From positions 1-6,662 of the forward strand of contig CAYVAU010000071.1 in NCBI GenBank assembly GCA_964448445.1: a DNA stretch of 6,662 nucleotides, given 5' to 3'. The translations under genes were made by a program, and so were the position numbers. The stretch is from B73-G16 sp964448445 (GTDB lineage: Bacteria > Desulfobacterota > B13-G15). Below the pieces are notes generated by a model. That model ran no database searches, was not told the origin of the DNA, and worked only from the letters and a program-made list of their open reading frames with translations. Positions 1 through 4,867 of this stretch are shown piece by piece; the first letter of the stretch is position 1; each line of letters begins with the position of its first letter.

Positions 1-421
1 CTTCCCTTGCCTCCTCTTGGAGGGAATAAAAGAGGTCATAGTACTTAAGGGGCTGAAGGCAGAACAAATGGGCCATTCCCTCCCTTATGAGGGAGGCATT
101 GACGAACTCCGGCCCCGAAAACACATAGGCCAAAAGCCTCCCCCCTCGATCGTAAAGACACCCCGCTTCAAATTCCAGCCGGACCTTCCTCATCAAGGTC
201 AGGCGTTCGTTTACCTTGGCGGCTTCCCTGTAAAAGGGCTCCTGTCTCTCAGGGGCGTTGATTCCCAAATAACGGAGGACCATTCCGTTTTCAAGGACCG
301 CGGTATCGCCATCGATCACCTTTACAACAGTATGACCCCTTCCTTCCCAAGGTAAAGCCAAAAATAAAAAAAAGAAGAGGGGGATCAACCATCCCCCTCT
401 TCCCGTTTCCTTACTTCTCAA
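1..421 (-). CDS. Thermonuclease (staphylococcal nuclease-like, SNase) family protein, C-terminus cut by window edge
   Basis: The minus strand encodes an SNase/TNase domain: a Ca2+-dependent phosphodiesterase fold that cleaves DNA or RNA, often exported. From the TTG at 421, 140 residues are visible. Hallmarks in order are VIDGDT (residues 35-40), LRYLGINAPE (49-58), DRGGRLLAYVF (89-99) and a LIREGMAHLF segment (108-117). By family alignment, the first Asp pair, Arg35, Glu43 and Arg87 of the S. aureus enzyme are conserved, but the Asp40 position is Asn (GINAPE). The N-terminus has a short basic stretch and a Phe/Leu-rich core (about residues 12-22), resembling a signal peptide. The start is uncertain. 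TTG 421 overlaps the hsp20 stop. TTG 388 lies about 7 nt after an AGAGG but within the terminator loop and loses the basic residues. The last 10-25 residues lie off the left edge. Family assignment is confident; start and export are inferred. Confidence 0.88.
   Translation of the reverse strand, partial: MRSKETGRGGWLIPLFFFLFLALPWEGRGHTVVKVIDGDTAVLENGMVLRYLGINAPERQEPFYREAAKVNERLTLMRKVRLEFEAGCLYDRGGRLLAYVFSGPEFVNASLIREGMAHLFCLQPLKYYDLFYSLQEEARE
360..402 (-). terminator. Intrinsic terminator of hsp20, inside the 5' part of the nuclease frame
   Basis: On the minus strand a perfect 12-bp stem (GAAGAGGGGGAT at 402-391 pairing with ATCCCCCTCTTC at 385-374) closes a 5-nt loop (390-386). It is followed directly by a T-tract of eight T, one A and five T (373-360). 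This is a textbook Rho-independent terminator 9 nt beyond the hsp20 stop. On the plus strand no T-tract follows the stem, so it should work in one direction only. The same bases are read as codons by the downstream nuclease frame. Confidence 0.9.
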
Positions 422-851
422 TCTCAATTTTTATCTCTTTCTCCTTTGCTTTTTCTACCTTGGGCAGTACGATCTTCAGGACTCCATCCTTGTAAGTGGC
501 TTTCACATCGCTCTCATTGACATCCACAGGCAACCTTATTGATCTCGTGAAAGCGCCATAGGTGCGCTCGATCAAGTGATAGCGCTCGTCTTTCCTTTCG
601 TGCTTCTTTTCCCCTTTTATCGTCAACACTCCGTTGGACAGAGTAACTTCGACATTGTTGGGGTCAATACCAGGCAACTCCACACTCACTATCACTTGGT
701 CTTTGGTTTCAGCCACATCCAAAGGTGGTATCCATTCAGCGCCCACTTCTTCTATCGGGGATTCGCCGAAAAAGCGCTCCCAGAGGCGATCCATTTCTCT
801 CCGCAAAGCTTCCATTTCGGTCCAAAATGGCCTCCATTTTACAAGAGCCAT
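411..851 (-). CDS. Small heat shock protein, Hsp20/alpha-crystallin family
   Basis: A 146-residue ATP-independent holdase chaperone of the cytoplasm. It binds unfolding proteins during heat or other stress and passes them to DnaK/ClpB-type machinery. The alpha-crystallin domain spans about residues 42-131: PPLDVAET near its start, VELPGID (57-63), YHLIERTYGAFTRSIRLP (91-108) and the closing GVLKIVLPK (123-131). The short C-terminal tail contains overlapping I-x-I motifs (IKIEI, 140-144), used for oligomer assembly in this family. The ATG at 851 was chosen because AAAGGAGG (866-859) sits 7-8 nt upstream; an in-frame ATG at 914 has no such site. The gene ends at an intrinsic terminator and is transcribed away from the nucleoside phosphorylase operon. 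Length and composition are normal for a bacterial class A-like sHSP. Confidence 0.95.
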   Translation of the reverse strand: MALVKWRPFWTEMEALRREMDRLWERFFGESPIEEVGAEWIPPLDVAETKDQVIVSVELPGIDPNNVEVTLSNGVLTIKGEKKHERKDERYHLIERTYGAFTRSIRLPVDVNESDVKATYKDGVLKIVLPKVEKAKEKEIKIEIEK

Positions 852-962
852 TTTATCACCTCCTTTCGTTATTGTTTTTGTTGTTTTTTCACCTCCATGG
901 GAAAGGCTAATCATCTTTTGTGCCTTTTCAAGGTGAAGTGATCTTTACTTGGTTGGCAATTT
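852..962. promoter_or_regulatory. Divergent intergenic region and hsp20 leader
   Basis: This gap separates divergently transcribed hsp20 (minus) and the phosphorylase operon (plus), so both promoters probably lie here or just inside the neighbouring starts. The only minus-strand sigma70-like pair I can point to is TTAACC (970-965), a 17-nt spacer, then TAAAGA (947-942). It is a poor match and would give a leader of about 85 nt. A CTTGAAA (minus, near 931-925) resembles a sigma32 -35 box, but no CCCATnT box lies at the right distance. The leader is A-rich and contains GGAGGTGA twice (896-889 and 863-856); the second copy is the hsp20 ribosome binding site. No convincing plus-strand promoter was seen. 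Confidence 0.4.
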
Positions 963-1679
963 TTGGTTAACATCAGGACGGTGATAGGGATTATTGGTGG
1001 AGGGTCATTGAAGCTGCAAGGGAAGTCGCAGGGGGAGAGGGTGGTGAGCACCCCGTATGGTGAGCCGTCTTCACCGATAAGGTTTGTGGTCGTTGAGGGG
1101 CAGACCTTTGCCCTGATCTTCAGGCACGGCCTTGAAGGGAGCACCCCACCCCACCGGATCAATTACAGGGCCAATATAGAGGCCTTGGCTTCCCTTGGGG
1201 TTGAGGGGATAATAGGGGTCAATTCGGTGGGGAGTTTGAAGGAGGGTATACCTCCTGGTTCCCTGGTGGTTCCGGATGATTTCCTCTGCCTTTGGTCTTC
1301 GGTGACCTTCTTTGATGATCGTGCCTTCCATGCCGTTCCCCGTCTCGATGAGGGGCTCAGGGGTGCTCTGATTGAGGCGGCAAAAAGGGCTGGCTTTGAG
1401 GTATTGGGCAGGGGTGTCTATGTCCAGACAATCGGTCCAAGGCTTGAGACCAAGGCGGAGGTCAAATTTCTGGGGATGATCGGGGATGTGGTGGGCATGA
1501 CGATGGTCCATGAGGCGGTGCTTTGCTGCGAAAGGGGCATTCCCTATGCGAGCCTCTGTACTGTTGACAACTATGCCCACGGGGTAGGGGAGAGTGCCCT
1601 CAGTCAGGAGCAGATAAGGGCCATGGCCCGTCAGAATGCCGAAAAGGTGGCCCAGGTTCTCAAGGAGTTGAAATTATGA
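963..1679 (+). CDS. MTAP/PNP-family purine nucleoside phosphorylase, probably S-methyl-5'-thioinosine phosphorylase
   Basis: A 238-residue phosphorylase that splits a purine (methylthio)nucleoside with phosphate. Family signatures in order: IGIIGGGSL (8-16), TPYGEPSSP (30-38), phosphate-binding RHG (54-56), HRINYRAN (64-71), VNSVGSLKE (86-94), GPRLETKAE (158-166) and VGMTM (177-181). In the base-binding loop, human MTA phosphorylase reads TDYD. The ungapped equivalent here is DNYA (202-205), with Asn203 and Ala205 replacing Asp220 and Asp222. As I recall them, methylthioinosine phosphorylases of Pseudomonas and Methanocaldococcus also have Asn and Ala there, so a 6-oxopurine substrate is favoured. 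The deaminase that would make methylthioinosine starts in this gene's stop codon (ATGA). Start uncertain: TTG 963 or GTG 981, neither with a strong ribosome site. Shorter than MTAP (about 280), normal for MTIP. Hypoxanthine/guanosine-type PNP activity remains possible. Confidence 0.88.
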   Translation: MVNIRTVIGIIGGGSLKLQGKSQGERVVSTPYGEPSSPIRFVVVEGQTFALIFRHGLEGSTPPHRINYRANIEALASLGVEGIIGVNSVGSLKEGIPPGSLVVPDDFLCLWSSVTFFDDRAFHAVPRLDEGLRGALIEAAKRAGFEVLGRGVYVQTIGPRLETKAEVKFLGMIGDVVGMTMVHEAVLCCERGIPYASLCTVDNYAHGVGESALSQEQIRAMARQNAEKVAQVLKELKL

Positions 1680-2932
1680 GGCTGCTTGTGAAAAGGGCGA
1701 GGATCTGGGGGAGGGAGGAGAAGGACATCCTCATTGAGGGGAACCGTATAAAGAAGGTTGCCGAAGGGATTGACGAAGGGGCAGATGAAGTGATCGATGC
1801 CCGTGGGATGGTCGCCCTTCCTCCCTTTTTCAACGCCCATACCCATGCAGCCATGGCCCTCTTGCGGGGCTATGCAGATGATATGCCTCTGAAGGAGTGG
1901 CTTGAGGAGAAGATCTGGCCCATTGAGGCGAAGATGACCGAGGAAGATGTTTACTGGGGCACCAAGCTGGCGTGTCTGGAGATGATAAAATCGGGAACGC
2001 TTTTCTTCAACGACATGTACTGGCACTGGAGGGGAATTGCCCGTGCTGTGCAGGAGATGGGCATCAGGGCGGCGGTCAGCGCCGTATTCATCGACCTCTT
2101 CGATCCAAAGAGATGTGAGGAGCAAAAGAGGTTAAATGTGGAACTTTTCGAACAATCAGGAACCTTCTCCCCCAGGGTGATCTTCAGCCTTGGTCCCCAT
2201 GCCATCTACACGTGTTCGCGAGAGGGGTTGCTTTGGTGCGCTGAGTTCGCCCGAAGGCATGGACTCATGGTGCACATTCACCTGAGCGAAACCGAGACAG
2301 AGGTCCAGGATTGCCTCAAAAAGACCGGGCTTAGACCCGTTGAGTACCTCGATACGCTCGGATTCCTGGGCCCCAATGTCGTATGTGCCCATTCGGTATG
2401 GCTCTCCGAGAGGGAGATGGATCTTCTGGCCGAGCGGGGTGTGAAAGTGGTTTACAACCCCGTGTCCAACATGAAGCTGTCAGTAGGGGGGGTGTTTCCC
2501 TATAAGGGATTGAAGGAGCGCGGCATCGAGGTGCTCCTTGGGACAGATGGATGTGCCTCCAACAACAACCTGGACATGCTCCAATCCGCCAAGATTGGCT
2601 CGCTGCTGCAGAAACATCATCTGAAGGACCCGGAGGCCCTTCCTGCTGAGGAAGCCCTGCAGATGATCACGGTTGCCGGAGCTACGGCCTTCGGCGTCGA
2701 TGCGCAACTTAGGGAAGGTGATCTCGCCGACCTCATACTGATCGATACCCGAGACGAAAGGCTCACCCCTGGGTTCAACCTCGCCTCCGATCTCATATAT
2801 TCTGCCACCGGGACGGTGGTCGATACCGCGATATGCGATGGCAAAGTCCTGATGAGGGGAAGGAAGATCGAGGGAGAGGAGGAACTGCTACAGGAGGCCG
2901 GAAGGAGGGCCAGAGAGCTCGTGAAGAGATGA
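1676..2932 (+). CDS. mtaD: 5-methylthioadenosine/S-adenosylhomocysteine deaminase (amidohydrolase superfamily)
   Basis: A 418-residue cytoplasmic metal-dependent deaminase converting 5'-methylthioadenosine to methylthioinosine, and usually S-adenosylhomocysteine to S-inosylhomocysteine, with ammonia release. The amidohydrolase metal site is complete: NAHTH (His55, His57), HLSE (His202, Glu205), AHS (His239) and LGTDG (Asp291). His175 in LGPHAIY is the usual substrate contact, and EEKIWPIE (77-84) matches the MTA/SAH deaminase subgroup. The N- and C-terminal beta segments (VIDARGMVALPPFFN; REGDLADLILID) form the composite sandwich domain typical of these enzymes. Full length for the family (about 420-440). 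Its ATG overlaps the stop of the upstream phosphorylase by 4 bp, and its own stop overlaps the next start by 4 bp, which suggests translational coupling. 5'-Deoxyadenosine is a further possible substrate, as reported for the archaeal DadD homologue. Confidence 0.95.
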   Translation: MRLLVKRARIWGREEKDILIEGNRIKKVAEGIDEGADEVIDARGMVALPPFFNAHTHAAMALLRGYADDMPLKEWLEEKIWPIEAKMTEEDVYWGTKLACLEMIKSGTLFFNDMYWHWRGIARAVQEMGIRAAVSAVFIDLFDPKRCEEQKRLNVELFEQSGTFSPRVIFSLGPHAIYTCSREGLLWCAEFARRHGLMVHIHLSETETEVQDCLKKTGLRPVEYLDTLGFLGPNVVCAHSVWLSEREMDLLAERGVKVVYNPVSNMKLSVGGVFPYKGLKERGIEVLLGTDGCASNNNLDMLQSAKIGSLLQKHHLKDPEALPAEEALQMITVAGATAFGVDAQLREGDLADLILIDTRDERLTPGFNLASDLIYSATGTVVDTAICDGKVLMRGRKIEGEEELLQEAGRRARELVKR

Positions 2933-3405
2933 AATTTGTCCTGGATCCCGCTCTCGGAAAGCTCGCCAAATGGCTGAGGATACTCGGACACGATGCGATA
3001 TATTGGAGGGGAGACCAGAAGGGATTGATAGAACTGGCCGAGAGGGAAAACCGGGTGATCATCACCAAGACCCGCAAGATCCTGCAGGAGGCCCAGGGCA
3101 GGCTCACCGTCTTTTTTGTGACCGAAAACAACCCCTTCCTGCAACTCAAGGAGGTGATAGGAGGACTTAAACTTAAAGTTAAACCTGAGGATTTATTCAG
3201 CAGGTGTTTGATATGCAACGAAAAGTTGATAAGCATTTCCCCTGAGAACGTAAAGGGAAGGGTTCCCGATTACGTCTATCGTACCCAGGGGAGCTTTTCG
3301 GAGTGTCCCAAGTGTCGCAGGGTCTTCTGGGGTGGTACGCATTATGAGAGGATGATGGAGGATCTAAGGAGGGTTATCGGTGAGGATAACGGGTGGGAGT
3401 TTTAG
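2929..3405 (+). CDS. Mut7-C (DUF82) PIN-like RNase domain protein with C-terminal zinc ribbon
   Basis: A 158-residue protein of the Mut7-C family, a PIN-like fold named after the C-terminus of the worm exonuclease Mut-7 and presumed to be an RNase. The N-terminal part has the family pattern: FVLDPALGKLAKWLRILGHD (3-22) with acidic Asp6, then RGDQKGLIELAERENRVIIT (27-46) with Asp29. The usual TRD acidic motif is TKT here (46-48), so one expected catalytic Asp is replaced by Thr48. The C-terminal part is a zinc ribbon with CLIC (93-96) and CPKC (126-129), followed by VFWGGTHYERM, typical of the family. ATG 2929 overlaps the mtaD stop by 4 bp; an in-frame ATG at 2833 would add 32 low-complexity Arg/Gly/Glu residues inside mtaD and is rejected. 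Its target is unknown. Co-transcription with rsmD is compatible with an RNA-related role but does not prove one. Confidence 0.88.
   Translation: MKFVLDPALGKLAKWLRILGHDAIYWRGDQKGLIELAERENRVIITKTRKILQEAQGRLTVFFVTENNPFLQLKEVIGGLKLKVKPEDLFSRCLICNEKLISISPENVKGRVPDYVYRTQGSFSECPKCRRVFWGGTHYERMMEDLRRVIGEDNGWEF
3366..3372 (+). promoter_or_regulatory. Ribosome binding site that fixes the rsmD GTG start
   Basis: AAGGAGG lies 7 nt upstream of the GTG at 3380, inside the 3' end of the Mut7-C gene. It supports the non-ATG start and the 26-bp overlap between the two genes. Confidence 0.8.
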
Positions 3406-3937
3406 GGGACGCAGGTTGAAGGGGCCTCGGGGGCGTTCCCTGAGGCCTACCTCGGACATGGTCAGGAAGGCCATCTTTGACGTCCTTGGTCCAGAAGGGG
3501 CCAAGGGGAGGAGGGTATTGGATCTGTTTGCAGGCAGTGGTGCTTTGGGGTTTGAGGCCCTCAGTCGCGGGGCCCAAGAGGTGGTCTTTGTGGAAAAGGA
3601 CAAGGGGGCCGCGGATTTGATAAAGCAGAACATTCAGGCCCTTGATGTTCTGGAACGGACGAGGGTTTTCAATCTCGAGGCGAAGAAAGCCATTAGGGTT
3701 TTGGCAGAAAGGGGGTGGAGCTTCGATCTCATCCTTCTCGATCCCCCTTATAAGGAAGAGAAGTCTTCAGAAGTAGTCCTCAGGGAGATAATCGACAGGG
3801 GAATCCTTGTACCAGGAGGCGTTTTAGTGCTTGAGCATTCGGCCTTGAGGGCTCCCTCTCCTCCTGAGGGCTTGAATCCCGTCAGGGTAAAGCGGTATGG
3901 CGATACTGCCGTGAGTTTCTTTATCCGCGAGGCCTGA
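3380..3937 (+). CDS. rsmD: 16S rRNA (guanine(966)-N(2))-methyltransferase RsmD
   Basis: A 185-residue SAM-dependent methyltransferase that makes m2G966 in 16S rRNA during 30S assembly. The N-terminal MRITGGSFRGRRLKGP and LRPTSDMVRKAIFDVL (21-36) segments are the RsmD-specific RNA- and substrate-binding region. Motif I for SAM is VLDLFAGSGALGFEALSRGA (46-65). The catalytic [DN]PPY motif is LLDPPYK, around residues 118-124. Its length matches the family (180-200). The start is GTG with a strong ribosome site within the preceding gene. In many bacteria rsmD is followed by coaD; here it is the last gene of the plus-strand operon and runs 17 bp into the end of a convergent gene. Confidence 0.95.
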   Translation: MRITGGSFRGRRLKGPRGRSLRPTSDMVRKAIFDVLGPEGAKGRRVLDLFAGSGALGFEALSRGAQEVVFVEKDKGAADLIKQNIQALDVLERTRVFNLEAKKAIRVLAERGWSFDLILLDPPYKEEKSSEVVLREIIDRGILVPGGVLVLEHSALRAPSPPEGLNPVRVKRYGDTAVSFFIREA

Positions 3938-4112
3938 GGATGATCTTGTGTTCCAGTAGATCTATCTCGGCAATCTCGGCCTCAATAGCCTTCTCTTCCC
4001 CGAAGAGATTCACGAGCCTGAGCTTCTCCCCTTCCGGGATGATGGTGGCTATATCGGTGAGTAACTCCTCCAGCTTTCCGTCCTTTAGAAGGTAGGCTGT
4101 GGACTGGCACAT
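3921..4112 (-). CDS. CooT-family nickel-binding protein
   Basis: A 63-residue protein of the CooT family (formerly annotated as a small RNA-binding protein). The founding member from Rhodospirillum rubrum binds nickel through Cys2 as a homodimer and helps mature carbon monoxide dehydrogenase. The sequence begins MCQSTAYLLKDGK, with Cys2 in place, and continues with the family's IIPEGEKLRLVNLFGEEK and IDLLEHKIILRP segments, which form a small beta-barrel. The ATG at 4112 follows GAAGGAGG by 8 nt; an in-frame ATG at 4148 would destroy the MC start and has no ribosome site. The gene starts 28 bp inside the end of hemD and ends in a 17-bp overlap with convergent rsmD. No CODH or hydrogenase gene is visible here, so its client is unknown. 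Confidence 0.85.
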   Translation of the reverse strand: MCQSTAYLLKDGKLEELLTDIATIIPEGEKLRLVNLFGEEKAIEAEIAEIDLLEHKIILRPRG

Positions 4113-4867
4113 TTTTCCCCTCCTTCGAAATAATCGATAATGGCCCAAGCCAGAGCCTCCAAGGTGTAAGTTTCCGGCATCACCTTCGGTCTTATGCCAT
4201 ACCCTTTGAGGACCTCGGCGGTCACCGGACCTATGACCGCTGCTTCAACCCCCTTGGGCCATCTATGGCCTATCATCTCCATGAAGTTATGGACCGTGAG
4301 ACCGCTGGTGAAGGTCACCATGTCGATTCCCTTCAGGAGCCGCTGCAGATCCGGGGCTTTTTCGGGTTTCCTTATGCCGTAAGCCGGGACCTCGGTGACC
4401 TCGGCCCCTGCCCCTTTGAGCATCTCCACTATGGTCCTCCTGGCCCCCTCTGCCCGCGGCAAAAGGATCCTCTTCCCCCGGACGTCTTTGCGCAAAAGCT
4501 CCCGGGCGAGGTCTTCTGATCGGTAACTCCGGGGAATCAGATCGACCCCAATTCCCCTTTCCTTCAAGGCCCTGGCCGTCCCCGGTCCTATTGCTCCCAC
4601 CTTCAGAGGAGGCAAGTTGTCCTTTCCCCTTATGAGTTTCCACCTTCTCAAGAAGGCCTCAACGCCATTGGCACTGGTAAAGACTATCCACTCATAGGAT
4701 TCCATCTCCATTATTGCCCGATCGATGGCGGAGAAATCCCGTGGCGGGACAATTTCTATCGTGGGGAAGCAAAGGACGCGAAACCCCCTTTCCTCAAGGA
4801 GCCTTTTGAGCTCCGATTCCTCTCCCTTAGGCCTGGTTATCAATACCGTTGGCCTTGAGTTGGGCAT
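4085..4867 (-). CDS. hemD: Uroporphyrinogen-III synthase HemD
   Basis: A 260-residue cytoplasmic enzyme that cyclises hydroxymethylbilane with inversion of ring D to uroporphyrinogen III, the branch point to heme, siroheme and cobalamin. The family is divergent, but the marks are clear. There is an N-terminal VLITRPKGEESELKRLLEERG segment with PTIEIVPP, then WIVFTSANGVEAFL (60-73), VGAIGPGTARALKERG in the first half, and a second-half repeat MVTFTSGLTVHNFMEMI, AAVIGPVTAEVLKGYGI and a PETYTLEALAWAI ending. The two halves form the two-domain fold. The ATG at 4867 is the most upstream possible start (an in-frame stop precedes it) and lies 41 bp inside the 3' end of prfB. The start sits in a short inverted repeat. 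Finding hemD behind prfB rather than beside hemC is unusual compared with classical hem operons. Confidence 0.92.
   Translation of the reverse strand: MPNSRPTVLITRPKGEESELKRLLEERGFRVLCFPTIEIVPPRDFSAIDRAIMEMESYEWIVFTSANGVEAFLRRWKLIRGKDNLPPLKVGAIGPGTARALKERGIGVDLIPRSYRSEDLARELLRKDVRGKRILLPRAEGARRTIVEMLKGAGAEVTEVPAYGIRKPEKAPDLQRLLKGIDMVTFTSGLTVHNFMEMIGHRWPKGVEAAVIGPVTAEVLKGYGIRPKVMPETYTLEALAWAIIDYFEGGEKCASPQPTF

Noticed and set aside
17..355. Plus-strand open frame of 112 codons opposite the nuclease gene
   Set aside because: The complementary strand encodes a clear SNase domain with its conserved motifs; this frame is its shadow and resembles nothing.
852..914. Longer hsp20 start at ATG 914 adding 21 residues
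   Set aside because: No ribosome site precedes 914, while the ATG at 851 has AAAGGAGG at ideal spacing and gives a normal family N-terminus.
896..931. Sigma32-type promoter for hsp20 (CTTGAAA followed by CCCAT on the minus strand)
   Set aside because: The spacing between the two boxes is about 24 nt, far above the 11-16 nt needed.
576..941. Plus-strand frames opposite hsp20
   Set aside because: hsp20 on the minus strand has full family motifs, a strong ribosome site and a terminator; the plus frames are antisense shadows.
1071..1580. Long minus-strand frame inside the phosphorylase gene
   Set aside because: Shadow of a well-supported plus-strand enzyme gene; no recognisable domain.
2833..2928. 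N-terminal extension of the Mut7-C protein from ATG 2833
   Set aside because: It would be low-complexity sequence read out of frame within mtaD; ATG 2929 starts right at the conserved KFVLD motif and overlaps the mtaD stop by the same 4 bp as the previous junction.
4113..4148. Longer CooT-family start at ATG 4148
   Set aside because: It would move the conserved Met-Cys start to an internal position and has no ribosome site; ATG 4112 has GAAGGAGG.
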